Source: Algoriphagus sediminis (GTDB lineage Bacteria; Bacteroidota; Bacteroidia; Cytophagales; Cyclobacteriaceae). Taken from it: a stretch of DNA of 64,000 nt. The stretch lies in NCBI RefSeq assembly GCF_030403435.1, contig NZ_JAUEPH010000008.1:113809-177808 (forward strand). Reading direction: 5' to 3'. This document shows positions 33,566 to 44,152 of the stretch, piece by piece. Position 1 is the first letter of the stretch, and each line of letters opens with the position of its first letter. The position numbers and the translations under genes were made by a program. Below the pieces are notes generated by a model. That model had not been told where the DNA came from. It was given only the letters and a program-made list of their open reading frames with translations, and ran no database searches.

Positions 33566-36340
33566 TCAAATAACCAGATTCACAATCTTTCCCGGTACTA
33601 CAATTACCTTTTTCGGGTCTTTTCCTTCCAGCCATTTTTGGACTACCTCATTGGATAGTGCCTCCTCCTGAATTTCATCCTTAGTGAGGCCTAAAGAGAG
33701 CTGAATTTTGGTTCTCATTTTGCCATTAATCATCACAGGATATTCGAAGCTACTTTCAACCAGATAATCTTTATTGAATTCTGGGAAGTCTGCCTCGGTA
33801 ATCGAAGTGGTATGACCCAGAAGCTGCCATAGTTCTTCTGCTATGTGTGGAGCATATGGGGAAACCAATATGGCAAGCGGTTCCAGTATTTCTCGCTTAT
33901 TGCATTTCAATGCGGTTAATTCATTCACGCAAATCATGAAGCTGGATACGGAAGTATTGAAGCTATGACTAGCCATGTCTTCCTCCATTTTCTTAATGGT
34001 TTTGTGAAGGGACTTCAGCTCTTTTTCATTGGCCTTGCTATCAGTCACCTGGAAATTACCAGCACCGTCATGATACAAATTCCACAGTTTTCTTAGGAAT
34101 TTGAACACTCCATCGATTCCGTTGGTATTCCAAGGCTTAAACTGCTCCAGAGGTCCCAAAAACATCTCATAGCATCGAAGTGTGTCTGCACCGTACTTTT
34201 CGATAATGTCATCTGGATTCACCACGTTGTACTTGGATTTTGACATTTTTTCGACCTCAGCTCCACAAATATATTTGCCGTCTTCAAGGATAAACTCTGC
34301 ATCCGCCAGGTCAGGTCGCCAGGTTTTGAATTTAGCCAGATCGAGCTGATCGTTGTAAACCATATTCACATCTACATGCATGGCTGCAGTATCATATTGG
34401 TCTTTCAGACCAAAGCTTACAAACTTATTTTCACCTTTAATTCGATACACAAAATTCGATCTACCCTGGATCATACCTTGGTTGATCATCTTTTTGAATG
34501 GCTCATCAATAGAAACCGCGCCGATATCATAAAGAAACTTCGTCCAAAACCTTGAATACAAAAGGTGTCCGGTAGCATGTTCAGAACCGCCGATATAAAG
34601 GTCTACCGCTCCCCAGTAATCTGTTTTGTCTTTATCTGCGAAAGATGAATCATTTTGAGCATCCATGTATCGGAAAAAATACCAGCTTGATCCAGCCCAA
34701 CCGGGCATGGTGGATAGTTCAAGAGGGTACTCTTCACCTTCAGTGGAGTAAGTCCAGTTCTTGGCTCTTCCCAGAGGTGGTTCTCCATCCTCAGTAGGTA
34801 AATATTTATCTACCTCAGGAAGTACCAGGGGAAGATCCTTTTCATCAATTAAATATGGCAGGCCATCTTTAAAGTAAACTGGAAGCGGTTCGCCCCAATA
34901 TCTTTGTCGGGTAAATATGGCATCCCGCATTCTATATTGGATTTTACCTTTTCCAATTCCTTTTTCCTCAAGAAACTCAATTGCTTTTACCATAGCATCC
35001 TTCATTTCCATATTTGATATGAAACCTGAATTGATGATAGTACCACCCTTTCCAGGGAATGAACCATTTTCCATAGACCCTTCGATCACTTGTCTGATTT
35101 CCAGGTTAAAGTGCTTAGCAAAGTTGTAATCTCTTTCATCGTGGGCGGGTACTGCCATCACTGCTCCTGTTCCATATCCTGCAAGTACATAATCAGCGAT
35201 CCAAATTTGGATTTCTTCACCATTGAAAGGGTTAATGGCGTAAGAACCCGTGAATGCACCCGAGATGGTCTTGACATCAGTCATACGGTCTCGTTCTGAT
35301 CGATTTTTGGCTACCTCGATATAAGCTTCTGCTTCTTCTCTTTGATCTTCTGTGATCAACTCGGCAGCAAGTTCAGATTCTGGCGCCAGAGCTAGATAGG
35401 TCACTCCATAAATGGTGTCGACGCGAGTGGTAAAAACCTTAATCGTTTCTTCAGAATTCTTTACCTGAAAAATCACTTCAGCCCCTATGGATTTACCAAT
35501 CCAATTCCGCTGCATTTCTTTAATAGGCTCTGACCAGTCCACCTTTTCAAGTCCCTGGAGCAGTCGTTCTGCATAAGCAGTGATTCGCATCGACCACTGC
35601 ATCATTTTTTTTCTTTCTACCGGATGCCCTCCACGTTCGGAGAATCCGTCCTTCACTTCATCATTTGATAGGACAGTTCCCAAAGCGGGACACCAATTAA
35701 CAGTGGTCTCCGCAAGGAAGGTAAGGCGGTACATTAATAGGATTTCCTGCTTTCTTTTTTCTGAAAATTCAGCCCAGTCGGATGAAGAGAAAAATGGAGT
35801 ATCCTCATCACATTCAGCATTCACTCCTTGATTTCCGCTCTTTTCAAATTTCGCTATTAGTGATTCAATCGAAAGCGCCTTATCAGCATCCTTATCATAG
35901 TAGCTATTGAAGAGCTGCATGAAGATCCATTGGGTCCATTTATAATAAGATGGATCAGAGGTTCGGATTTCCTTGGACCAGTCGAATGCGAAGCCAATAT
36001 TTTTTAGCTGTTCGGTATATCTGGCAATATTCTTCTCTGTGGTAATGGCTGGATGCTGTCCGGTCTGGATGGCATACTGCTCCGCAGGTAAACCAAAGCT
36101 ATCATACCCCATTGGGTGAAGGACATTGAAACCCTTCAACCTCTTAAATCTGGCCACTATATCACTTGCAATGTAACCAAGTGGATGGCCCACATGAAGG
36201 CCTGCACCTGAAGGATAGGGAAACATATCAAGAGTATAGAACTTTGGTTGTTCAGGATTTACTTTGGCCAAATAGGATTGGTTGTCTTCCCAGTATTTCT
36301 GCCATTTATTTTCTATTTCCCTGAAATTGTAATCTGCCAT
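33566..36340 (-). CDS. leuS: Leucyl-tRNA synthetase
   Basis: The 924-residue class Ia synthetase has the HIGH-like [12 protein letters not shown], the Trp-rich [20 protein letters not shown]1 editing-domain sequence ([17 protein letters not shown]), and [13 protein letters not shown] near residue 660. It charges tRNA-Leu in the cytoplasm. It is full length for the bacterial type. A glycosyltransferase gene lies beyond a terminator, so it is transcribed alone. I saw no T-box upstream. Confidence 0.97.
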   Translation of the reverse strand: MADYNFREIENKWQKYWEDNQSYLAKVNPEQPKFYTLDMFPYPSGAGLHVGHPLGYIASDIVARFKRLKGFNVLHPMGYDSFGLPAEQYAIQTGQHPAITTEKNIARYTEQLKNIGFAFDWSKEIRTSDPSYYKWTQWIFMQLFNSYYDKDADKALSIESLIAKFEKSGNQGVNAECDEDTPFFSSSDWAEFSEKRKQEILLMYRLTFLAETTVNWCPALGTVLSNDEVKDGFSERGGHPVERKKMMQWSMRITAYAERLLQGLEKVDWSEPIKEMQRNWIGKSIGAEVIFQVKNSEETIKVFTTRVDTIYGVTYLALAPESELAAELITEDQREEAEAYIEVAKNRSERDRMTDVKTISGAFTGSYAINPFNGEEIQIWIADYVLAGYGTGAVMAVPAHDERDYNFAKHFNLEIRQVIEGSMENGSFPGKGGTIINSGFISNMEMKDAMVKAIEFLEEKGIGKGKIQYRMRDAIFTRQRYWGEPLPVYFKDGLPYLIDEKDLPLVLPEVDKYLPTEDGEPPLGRAKNWTYSTEGEEYPLELSTMPGWAGSSWYFFRYMDAQNDSSFADKDKTDYWGAVDLYIGGSEHATGHLLYSRFWTKFLYDIGAVSIDEPFKKMINQGMIQGRSNFVYRIKGENKFVSFGLKDQYDTAAMHVDVNMVYNDQLDLAKFKTWRPDLADAEFILEDGKYICGAEVEKMSKSKYNVVNPDDIIEKYGADTLRCYEMFLGPLEQFKPWNTNGIDGVFKFLRKLWNLYHDGAGNFQVTDSKANEKELKSLHKTIKKMEEDMASHSFNTSVSSFMICVNELTALKCNKREILEPLAILVSPYAPHIAEELWQLLGHTTSITEADFPEFNKDYLVESSFEYPVMINGKMRTKIQLSLGLTKDEIQEEALSNEVVQKWLEGKDPKKVIVVPGKIVNLVI

Positions 36341-36703
36341 GGAGTGCTTTGATTTTAGCTAAACGCCTGCAAAAATAGAAAAATCATTACGCTTTGGAAG
36401 TTAAAGTTTGAAACAGCCTCCCCAAATGTTCTTAGCAAGGTTTTAATTTTTTTTAGTTCTGATCTGAGTTTTTCCCGATTTTCCAAATAAGCTGCCAAGT
36501 AAATTTTATGAAAAAAGTATAAGTAAGGAGCGGTTTAGGCTTCAACCGGAAGAATTTTGTTTTAATAAATCGAAGTTTTCCAACCCCTTTAAAGAGTCAT
36601 AATTTAAGGAGGCCTTTTTGGCTCTCCTTTTCTTTTCCCCAATGAAGGTGTACTTTTGTGCTGATTTACAGCGGTGGAATCACCCGCTTTACCAAAAATT
36701 CAA
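36341..36703. other. Non-coding stretch between leuS and queE
   Basis: No convincing gene is present. It is AT-rich and holds short hairpins: CGGTT/AACCG near 36523-36540, and a terminator-like stem AAGGAGGCC/GGCTCTCCTT at 36606-36629 followed by T/C-rich sequence. The latter could end a short plus-strand leader transcript. A promoter candidate for queE is near its right end. Confidence 0.5.
36651..36658 (+). promoter_or_regulatory. Candidate -7 element of queE
   Basis: TACTTTTG matches TAnnTTTG, about 45 bases before the queE ATG. No clear -33 TTG is at the usual distance, so this is tentative. Confidence 0.35.
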
Positions 36704-37330
36704 ATGACTACAGAAGAAAAAATTGCTGCAGGCCTCTCACTTCCTGTGATGGAGGCCTTTTACACGATTCAAGGCGAAGGGAGATTTACAGGTCATCCGG
36801 CTTACTTTATTCGATTAGGAGGCTGTGATGTGGGCTGTGTGTGGTGCGATGTGAAAGAAAGTTGGGAGGCCGGGAAATGGCCGGTTTTGTCCATTGAAGA
36901 AATTGTAGCCGAAGCAGAAAAACATCCGGCAAAACTTGTAGTCATTACGGGAGGCGAGCCATTAATGTATGATATGGGGCCCCTGACTCGGATGTTGAAA
37001 CAAAAAGGGTTCACCACCAACATAGAAACCTCCGGTGCTCATCCCTTTTCAGGGGATTTTGATTGGGTATGTTTCTCCCCTAAGAAATTTAAGGCGCCAG
37101 ATGAATCCATTTATCAAGTAGCGGATGAATTAAAAGTGGTAGTATTTCACAAAAGTGATTTTGCCTTTGCTGAAAAGCATGCAGAAAAAGTCAGTGAAAA
37201 GTGTGAATTGAGGCTTCAGCCAGAGTGGAGCAAGGCAAATCAGTTTACTCCGGAGATCATAAAATATGTAAAAGATCGCCCTTTATGGAAAATATCGCTC
37301 CAAACTCATAAATTTATGGACATCCCTTAG
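36704..37330 (+). CDS. queE: 7-carboxy-7-deazaguanine synthase
   Basis: The 208-residue radical SAM protein has the modified cluster motif GGCDVGCVWCDVKESW. It also has FYTIQGEGRFTGHPAYFIRLG and VITGGEPLMYD. It forms CDG, the precursor of preQ0 and queuosine in tRNA. ATG 36704 is chosen over a GTG at 36674. The C-x3-C-x2-C-type spacing is the QueE form (C-D-V-G-C-V-W-C). The OmpA-like gene follows 5 bases later. Whether the two are functionally linked is doubtful. Confidence 0.9.
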   Translation: MTTEEKIAAGLSLPVMEAFYTIQGEGRFTGHPAYFIRLGGCDVGCVWCDVKESWEAGKWPVLSIEEIVAEAEKHPAKLVVITGGEPLMYDMGPLTRMLKQKGFTTNIETSGAHPFSGDFDWVCFSPKKFKAPDESIYQVADELKVVVFHKSDFAFAEKHAEKVSEKCELRLQPEWSKANQFTPEIIKYVKDRPLWKISLQTHKFMDIP

Positions 37331-37335
37331 AGTCC

Positions 37336-39258
37336 ATGCGCCCTTTAATCTTTGGAATACTGTTCTTTTTTACTCTTGGCTTTGCCCAGGGGCAAAGCTA
37401 TTCCATCATAGATTCTAAAGCCATAAAGTTGTATGAGAAAGGGGAGGAGCTCACCCTGTCCAGAAGATATTATGATGCGATAGAAAGTTTTGAGGCTGCG
37501 ATCAATCGGGAGGCATCTTTCCTGGAAGCATATGTAAAAGCATCTCAACTTTATATTACGATGGGCGACTTGGAAAAAGCTGAGCAAACAGCTCTAGCTG
37601 GAGAAAAAAGGCTCGTGGGGAAAAATGCCAAGACCAAAAATATTGCAGAATACGGATGGCTATTTGCAAATATTCATTTGAAAAAAGGGGAATTCGAACA
37701 AGCCTATGAGCGATTTACAAATGTAGATCCACTTTTTGAGGAAAGCTTTAAGAACTCCATTTACTATAGAGATATGAAGAGTCAGATGGATTTTTTGTCC
37801 ACCCAATTGGGTGAGTCTATGTCCATTGAAAAAGGGAGACTTCCTGACCCTCTGAACCAGTTCAAACTTCAATACTTTCCCGTCCTTACTGCGGATGGAA
37901 AGCAAATCCTATTCACCAAGAGGGATGGTACTGGAAACTTTGACAAGGAAGATATTTATGTGTCATATTCCGATGGGGAAAATTCTTGGACCCAACCAGT
38001 AAGTATTGCCTCTACAATCAATTCCCAATACAATGAGGGCACTTGCTCAGTGACAGCAGATGGGAATATTCTAATTTATACCTCCTGTGATGCTCCAGAT
38101 AGTGAAGGAAGCTGTGACTTATACGTGGCATATAAAGTAAATGGCAAATGGGAGCGACCCAGAAATATGGGTAAACAAGTGAACTCTCGATCCTGGGATT
38201 CTCAGCCTTCCCTTTCGGCGGATGGTCGAATTCTGTTTTTCTCTTCAAATAGGAGAGGTGGATTTGGAGGAAATGACATCTGGTATAGTGTAAGGATGAA
38301 TGACGGCTCGTGGGCTGAAGCCAAAAACTTAGGTGGGGTGGTGAACACCGCAAAAGATGAGATTTCACCCTTCATGTTTTTCAATAATGAAATTCTCTTT
38401 TTTGCTTCAGATGGTCATCAAGGATTTGGTGGGATGGATATATTTCTGTCCAGAGTGAAGGAGGGTGATTTCCAGGAACCGGAGAACCTGGGTTTACCCA
38501 TAAACGATCACTTGGACCAAGTAGCGCTTTTTATTACTGCTCAAAAGGACTATGCCTATTTTACTGAATTGACTGAGGATGGTGGTGAAAATGATAGATC
38601 CTTACTGTATAGGTTCAGGTTTCCGGAGGAAATATATTTAGGTGAAAACCTCACAGTAACTGCCGGGAAGGTTTATAATTCCAAAACAGGAGAGCCTATT
38701 GATGCGACACTTTCTTTGGTTTCATTGACCAATGACAGTACTCTATATCAGTTTCGTGCAGATGGAAAGACTGGGGAATTCACCATGCTCTACCCAGATA
38801 AAGCCTTCTCTGGATTGTACGTGGAAAAGCCAGGGTTTTTGCCAAAGATTTATAATGTAGAAAGGGATAAGCTCCAAAACGTCGAAGACCTCGAAGTGAA
38901 CCTAACCCCTGTAGCCCCAGGCGAAGAATTCGTATTTGAAAATATATTTTTCGACTTCGATAAATATGAGCTGAAAGAAGAGTCCATTTCTTCGCTCAAG
39001 CGACTGAAGAAGTTTCTGGATGAAAATCCAAATGTCAACATAGAAATCCAGGGACATACCGATAATGTAGGACAGAAGGCCTACAATAAAACCCTAAGTC
39101 TGAACCGCGCAAAAAGTGTCCAATCCTACCTTATAGAAAACGGCATGCATCCTGGTAGGGTAATGGTAGTTGGAAAAGGTGATTCCGAGCCTATGGTGCC
39201 AAATGATTCAAAGGAAAACCAGGCACTCAATCGGAGGATTACAATTGAAATTCTTTAA
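37336..39258 (+). CDS. OmpA-family protein with TPR, beta-propeller and CRD domains (PorE-like architecture)
   Basis: The 640-residue protein has a signal peptide (MRPLIFGILFFFTLGFAQG). TPR repeats (about residues 30-140) follow, then PD40/WD40-like beta-propeller repeats (SADGRILFFSSNRRGGFGG, about 190-430). A carboxypeptidase regulatory-like domain (AGKVYNSKTGEPIDATLSL) comes next. The C-terminal OmpA domain carries FDFDKYELKEES and IEIQGHTDNVGQKAYNKTLS. PorE of the type IX secretion system has the same domain order, but it is a lipoprotein and this protein shows no lipobox. The OmpA domain should bind peptidoglycan. A related envelope-scaffold paralog is equally likely. Confidence 0.82.
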   Translation: MRPLIFGILFFFTLGFAQGQSYSIIDSKAIKLYEKGEELTLSRRYYDAIESFEAAINREASFLEAYVKASQLYITMGDLEKAEQTALAGEKRLVGKNAKTKNIAEYGWLFANIHLKKGEFEQAYERFTNVDPLFEESFKNSIYYRDMKSQMDFLSTQLGESMSIEKGRLPDPLNQFKLQYFPVLTADGKQILFTKRDGTGNFDKEDIYVSYSDGENSWTQPVSIASTINSQYNEGTCSVTADGNILIYTSCDAPDSEGSCDLYVAYKVNGKWERPRNMGKQVNSRSWDSQPSLSADGRILFFSSNRRGGFGGNDIWYSVRMNDGSWAEAKNLGGVVNTAKDEISPFMFFNNEILFFASDGHQGFGGMDIFLSRVKEGDFQEPENLGLPINDHLDQVALFITAQKDYAYFTELTEDGGENDRSLLYRFRFPEEIYLGENLTVTAGKVYNSKTGEPIDATLSLVSLTNDSTLYQFRADGKTGEFTMLYPDKAFSGLYVEKPGFLPKIYNVERDKLQNVEDLEVNLTPVAPGEEFVFENIFFDFDKYELKEESISSLKRLKKFLDENPNVNIEIQGHTDNVGQKAYNKTLSLNRAKSVQSYLIENGMHPGRVMVVGKGDSEPMVPNDSKENQALNRRITIEIL

Positions 39259-39717
39259 GAGCTTCATGAATAAGGCAATTTTGCTCTAACTCGTTATAAC
39301 TACATGTTAATTACTTAACTTGTTTAGTTTCAATAATTTAGAATCCGAATAAATAATTGATTTTAGTTCAGTTTTCGGAATAAATAATTGAACATTTTGA
39401 TGTGAAGAAATAATAGATTGAAAAAGTATAAAAATCTGTTAAATCCTACTGAATTCATGACGAAAATCAAAAAAAATGAAAAGAATGAAAAAAATAAAAA
39501 AAAATTAACTTTTGTTAACCTTGGGATAACACCCAGATTTCCGGATCTGATTAATGTATTTTTTTAATTTCCAAAATTTAATTTTGATTTAACATATTTT
39601 GTAAAAAATCCCTTTCTGCCGCTAAAAAGACGATTTGTCCATTTGCCAGTTATGGTATTGTGATATTCCATAATTCAGGATATCATTGGGCCTAATTAAA
39701 CCATAATTTTAACCAAT
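39259..39717. other. Long upstream region of the susC operon with repeats and A-tracts
   Basis: The 459-base stretch has no supported gene. It contains GAATAAATAATTGA at 39347-39360 and again at 39378-39391. A degraded copy (GAAATAATAGATTGA) lies at 39407-39421, so the TTGA ends fall 31 and 30 bases apart. A-tracts of 4 to 9 bases follow at 39463-39504 with roughly helical spacing, suggesting curved DNA. TTAAC/GTTAA flanks a T-run near 39508. No clear terminator or promoter was found near the susC start. Confidence 0.55.
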
Positions 39718-42702
39718 ATGAGGAAAATTTTACTTCTAGGACTCACCCTTTTCCTCGCGACTGCAGTAGCCTTCGCGCAGAATAGAGTGATTACTGGTAC
39801 GGTTATCTCTTCGGAAGATAATCTTGGAGTACCAGGTGCAACTGTTCTGGTAAAAGGAACCACTGTGGGTACAGCCACCGACTTGGATGGTCAGTACTCT
39901 ATCAGCGTTCCTGCCGGAAGCGATGTGTTGGTCTTTAGCTTTGTAGGCTTGACCACTCAGGAAGTGACAATCGGTAACCGAACCACAATTGATGTGACTT
40001 TGGAGCCAGATGTTCAGTCACTATCAGAATTCGTGATCACATCTTATGGTGATCAGTCAAAAAGAGAAATTACAGGAGCCATTGCTTCTGTGAAAGGAGA
40101 GGTTTTCGAAAACCTTCCTGTTCAATCTTTCGACCGAGCGATGCAAGGACGAATCGCTGGTGTTCAGGTAACTTCTACTTCTGGACAGCCAGGTGGTACC
40201 CTTAACGTTCGTATTCGTGGTGTAGGTTCTATCAACGCAGGAAACGATCCACTTTACATCATTGATGGTGTTCAAGTTGGAAGCGGTGGTCTTTCAGGTC
40301 AGGGTACTCAAAACGCCTTGGGTTCTATTAACCCAAATGACATCGAATCTATTGAGGTTCTTAAAGATGCAGCTGCTGCAGCAATCTACGGTGCTCAGGC
40401 AGCAAATGGTGTGGTTTTGATCACAACCAAGAAGGGTACTAAAGGACGTACTCGTGTAACATTGACTGCTCAGGAGGGTATTGTACAGCCACTTAATCTT
40501 TACGATGTAATGGACGCTAGCCAGCTTGCAGGTATTAAGAGACAAGCTTACATCAATGCTGGTCTTGATCCAGCAGGTGCTGCTGCTACATATGGAGATC
40601 CAGAAAACCCAAGCTTAGAATCTTATGACTGGGTTGACGCTTTGTATAGAGACGGCCGTCTAAGTGTTTATGACTTATCTGTATCAGGTGGGGATGACAA
40701 AACATCCTTCTACTTGTCTGGATCTTACACTAAGCAGGAAGGTCAAATCGTAATGTCTGATTATGAAAGAGCTACAGCAAGATTGAACGTAACTCACAGA
40801 CCTAGCAAGAATCTAACTGTGGCAGCCAATTTATCTTTGGCATTCCAGAATACAAATGGTTCTATTGCGAATGGTAACTTCGTAAACTCACCATTCGTAG
40901 CAGGTTTCTCTGCAAGACCAAACGTTCCAATCTATAATGAAGATGGTTCGTTTGCGCCATATCCATCAAATCACCTATTTGGCTACAACATTGTACAGGG
41001 TGTATTTGAAGAATTAAGATCTGGTAAGACTGTACAGACAGTTTCTAACTTACAGTTGAACTATCAAATCACTCCTTGGTTGAGCTGGACTTCCTACTTT
41101 GGTATTGATTTCGCAGATAATGCCGATATCAATAACAGACCATCTTCTATTCCAGTATTTAGTTCATATGGAGGTGGATCTGTTTTCACTGACAGAAGAA
41201 CTAACAACTTTAACACCAACCATAACTTCAGCTATAGTAAGAAGTTTAATGAGGTACACACTATCTCAGGTGTTGCTGGTTTTGAGTACAAGGCGGAGAA
41301 TTCAGACGTAAACACTGCTACTGGTAGAGGTTTCCCTAACCCACAATTGATTTACTTAAATAATGCCGCAGTTCCTTTCTCTGTAGGTAGTTCCTATACT
41401 GAATTTAAAAGAGCTGGTATCTTTGGTCAGGTAAAGTATGATTATGATGATCGATATACTGCTGACTTTACACTCAGAAGAGATGGTCACTCTAGATTTG
41501 GTGAAGAAAATAGATGGGGTACATTCTACGCAGCTTCTGCGGCATGGAGACTTTCTTCTGAGGCATTCCTTCAGGATGTGACCTGGTTGGATAACTTGAG
41601 AGTTCGTGCTTCTTACGGTGTAACAGGTAACTCAAATATTGCAAACTTCGCATCCAGGACTTTGGTAGGATCTGCCGGTCAGTATTTAGGTGGTGGCGGA
41701 TTGACGCTATCTCAGCTTGGTAATGACTTGCTTACTTGGGAGGAATCAGAAACTATCAACCTTGGTGTAGACTGGACTTTATTTAATGGTCGAATCATTG
41801 GTACTGTTGATTTCTGGAGAAGAGATTCTAAAGCTCTTTTGTTCTCCACCCCTCTTCCAATTGACTCAGGCTTTGGTAGTATTACCCGAAATACCGGTTT
41901 GGTAAGAAATCAAGGTATAGATATTGATCTTCAGACTGTGAATGTGGTTGCTGGTAAATTCCAATGGAATACAGCATTCAACATTACTTTCTTGGAGAAT
42001 GAACTTCTGGAGCTATATGATGGTCTTGATAGAATTGGAAACGATTTGATCGTAGGTCGTCCTATCCAATTCTGGTATACCCATGAATATCTAGGTGTAA
42101 ATCCAGCGAATGGATTGGCGATGTATGATGACGGAACTGGAACAGGTAACTATACATATATCACTGGACAGAATACCTTAGACTATAGAGGTAGCGGTCT
42201 TCCAACTAGCTATGGTGGTCTTTCTAATAGCTTTACTTACGGACCTGTGTCATTGGAAGTATTCTTCCAGTATCAGTTCGGAAACATAGCTTCCAATTCT
42301 GATATCCAGAACCTTCAAAACTGGGGGGCTGGAACTGGTAACCTTGAAGTTAGCCAGTTGGATTATTGGAGACAGCCTGGTGATATTACCACAGTGGGTA
42401 AGCCATTTGAGGGTGGTCAGGAAGCTGGAACCAGTAACGTCAGTATCTTCTCTACTCGTCGATTGAGCGATGGAGGCTATGTGAGATTGAAGCAGGTAAC
42501 ATTGAATTATACCTTGGGTAGTGCAGCTGCCAATAAGATCGGAATGCAGAGTGCAAACCTGTTTGTTCAGGGTCTTAACCTGTTGACCTTCACAAACTTC
42601 AACGGTATTGACCCAGAAGTTGTAGGCTTGATTGGTAACTCTACATTTGGACGTTATCCAAATGCGAGACAGTTCTCTGCTGGTCTAACTCTTAACTTCT
42701 AA
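39718..42702 (+). CDS. SusC/RagA-family TonB-dependent outer membrane transporter
   Basis: The 994-residue protein has a signal peptide (cleavage near AFAQN). The N-terminal CarboxypepD_reg-like domain follows (VITGTVISSEDNLGVPGATV), with the TonB box region near VITSYGDQSK. A plug domain then carries LQGRIAGVQ-type MQGRIAGVQVTSTSGQPGG and LYIIDGVQV. A long beta-barrel ends in LTLNF. It imports large substrates with its SusD partner, energised by TonB. Many Gly/Thr/Ala codons end in T or C (GGT, GCT), suggesting high expression. Confidence 0.95.
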   Translation: MRKILLLGLTLFLATAVAFAQNRVITGTVISSEDNLGVPGATVLVKGTTVGTATDLDGQYSISVPAGSDVLVFSFVGLTTQEVTIGNRTTIDVTLEPDVQSLSEFVITSYGDQSKREITGAIASVKGEVFENLPVQSFDRAMQGRIAGVQVTSTSGQPGGTLNVRIRGVGSINAGNDPLYIIDGVQVGSGGLSGQGTQNALGSINPNDIESIEVLKDAAAAAIYGAQAANGVVLITTKKGTKGRTRVTLTAQEGIVQPLNLYDVMDASQLAGIKRQAYINAGLDPAGAAATYGDPENPSLESYDWVDALYRDGRLSVYDLSVSGGDDKTSFYLSGSYTKQEGQIVMSDYERATARLNVTHRPSKNLTVAANLSLAFQNTNGSIANGNFVNSPFVAGFSARPNVPIYNEDGSFAPYPSNHLFGYNIVQGVFEELRSGKTVQTVSNLQLNYQITPWLSWTSYFGIDFADNADINNRPSSIPVFSSYGGGSVFTDRRTNNFNTNHNFSYSKKFNEVHTISGVAGFEYKAENSDVNTATGRGFPNPQLIYLNNAAVPFSVGSSYTEFKRAGIFGQVKYDYDDRYTADFTLRRDGHSRFGEENRWGTFYAASAAWRLSSEAFLQDVTWLDNLRVRASYGVTGNSNIANFASRTLVGSAGQYLGGGGLTLSQLGNDLLTWEESETINLGVDWTLFNGRIIGTVDFWRRDSKALLFSTPLPIDSGFGSITRNTGLVRNQGIDIDLQTVNVVAGKFQWNTAFNITFLENELLELYDGLDRIGNDLIVGRPIQFWYTHEYLGVNPANGLAMYDDGTGTGNYTYITGQNTLDYRGSGLPTSYGGLSNSFTYGPVSLEVFFQYQFGNIASNSDIQNLQNWGAGTGNLEVSQLDYWRQPGDITTVGKPFEGGQEAGTSNVSIFSTRRLSDGGYVRLKQVTLNYTLGSAAANKIGMQSANLFVQGLNLLTFTNFNGIDPEVVGLIGNSTFGRYPNARQFSAGLTLNF

Positions 42703-42714
42703 TTAGAAATAAGA

Positions 42715-44145
42715 ATGAAAAATTATATAAAAGTTTTGGCTTTAGGAGCTGTAATGTCTTTTACAGCTTGCGATGGTCTCTTGGATACTGATCCAAGACA
42801 AAGTTTGACACCGGAAAGCGGTTTTGCCGATGCATCTGGATACGAAGCACTAATATTTGCGGCTTATGGCCAGCCGAGAGAATTCAACTTGTATGGTCAG
42901 CAGATGATGATGGCACCGGAAATCATGGCAGATAATTTGAGAATTATTGCCAACACCGGTAGATATATCGGTCAGGAAGTGAATGCTGACAGGGCCCACA
43001 TGGGTATCTGGAATGGCGCACAATGGGGAGCGATAAATGAAACCAATATTCTTCTTGCCGGTATTGATGAGGTAGAAGGTGATGAAAACCTGAAGACTCG
43101 TCTGAAAGGAGAAGCTCATTTTCTTAGAGCACTCATGTATTTTGATTTCGCAAGAATTTATGGGTATGAGCCTGGTCAGGAAGTAAATGGTTGGAACCTT
43201 ACTGTTCCTTTGAGAACCACACCAACTCTTGGCTTCTCTGATGCTGATTTTAGGGAAAGAGCTACGAATACGGAGCTTTATGCACAGATTGAATCTGATC
43301 TTCAAATGGCGATTAGCATGTTGCCTACAGCAGACGCTGGTTCTGCTGGCGTCTATAGAGCATCTAAAGGAGCTGCTGAGGCACTACTTGCAAGAGTTTT
43401 CCTTTATGGCGGTAAAAACGCAGAAGCTGCTTCAATGGCTACTCAAGCTATGGCTACTTTCGGTCTTGGAGATGATGGAACTGGCCTAGTTGACGCTGGT
43501 TCTTATGTAAGTGGATTTTCTACTTTCCCAAATCCAGAATCATTATTTGAGATTGAAATCAGATCTGTCGACTGGTCTACAGTTGATGGTGTGAACAACT
43601 CCATGTGTACTTTAATGGCAGATGCTTTTGCTTCTGCTCAGTTTATTGCTACTGCTTCTGATGAGCTTCTTGATGCCTATGAAGAAGGTGATGTTAGAAG
43701 AGATACATGGACAGAGACTACAAGATCTGGAGCTGATGGTGTAGTTTACCGATCAAACAAGTGGTTAGGTGCTAAAGGTGATTTCTTGGAAAACCTTCCA
43801 ATTATCCGTGCCCCTGAATTGTATTTGATTAGAGCAGAAGCCAGATATAAGACTGGTGACGAAGCTGGAGCTCGTGCAGATTTGACCGCATTGAGATCTA
43901 AGAGAGGTTTGGGACCTGCAGTAGGGTCTGGGTCAGCTCTATTTGATCTAATCATGAATGAAAGAAGAGTTGAATTTGCGGTAGAAGGACATAGATGGTT
44001 TGATCTGAAGAGAAATGGAATGGATATTACAAAGCATAACAACTTTGAAACTGTTCCTTACACTGATTATCGAATTCTTGCACCTCTACCACAAGGTGAA
44101 TTGATTCTGAATGAGTTGCTAGTCGATAATCCTGGTTACAACTAA
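42715..44145 (+). CDS. SusD/RagB-family substrate-binding lipoprotein
   Basis: The 476-residue protein has a lipobox FTAC at about residue 19, followed by DGLLDTDPRQSLTPESGFAD. The TPR-like SusD fold includes EAHFLRALMYFDFARIYG, RASKGAAEALLARVFLYGG and ELYLIRAEARYKTGDE. The C-terminal ERRVEFAVEGHRWFDLKRNG is diagnostic. It lies 12 bases after susC and forms the lid of the SusCD transporter at the cell surface. The ligand is not predictable from sequence. Confidence 0.95.
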   Translation: MKNYIKVLALGAVMSFTACDGLLDTDPRQSLTPESGFADASGYEALIFAAYGQPREFNLYGQQMMMAPEIMADNLRIIANTGRYIGQEVNADRAHMGIWNGAQWGAINETNILLAGIDEVEGDENLKTRLKGEAHFLRALMYFDFARIYGYEPGQEVNGWNLTVPLRTTPTLGFSDADFRERATNTELYAQIESDLQMAISMLPTADAGSAGVYRASKGAAEALLARVFLYGGKNAEAASMATQAMATFGLGDDGTGLVDAGSYVSGFSTFPNPESLFEIEIRSVDWSTVDGVNNSMCTLMADAFASAQFIATASDELLDAYEEGDVRRDTWTETTRSGADGVVYRSNKWLGAKGDFLENLPIIRAPELYLIRAEARYKTGDEAGARADLTALRSKRGLGPAVGSGSALFDLIMNERRVEFAVEGHRWFDLKRNGMDITKHNNFETVPYTDYRILAPLPQGELILNELLVDNPGYN

Positions 44146-44152
44146 AAAACAG

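Noticed and set aside
36341..36460. T-box leader upstream of leuS
   Set aside because: No T-box core or specifier structure was seen, and such leaders are typical of Firmicutes, not Bacteroidota.
36341..36703. preQ1 riboswitch before queE
   Set aside because: The known preQ1-I short pattern is not found, and the hairpins seen there do not match that fold.
38018..38368. A 116-codon minus-strand frame inside the OmpA-like gene
   Set aside because: It is antisense to a well-supported CDS and has no family features. It is a shadow.
39457..39567. A 36-codon Lys/Asn-rich reading frame upstream of susC
   Set aside because: It is made largely of A-tracts, so the open frame is expected by composition. 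There is no promoter, conservation evidence or terminator with it.
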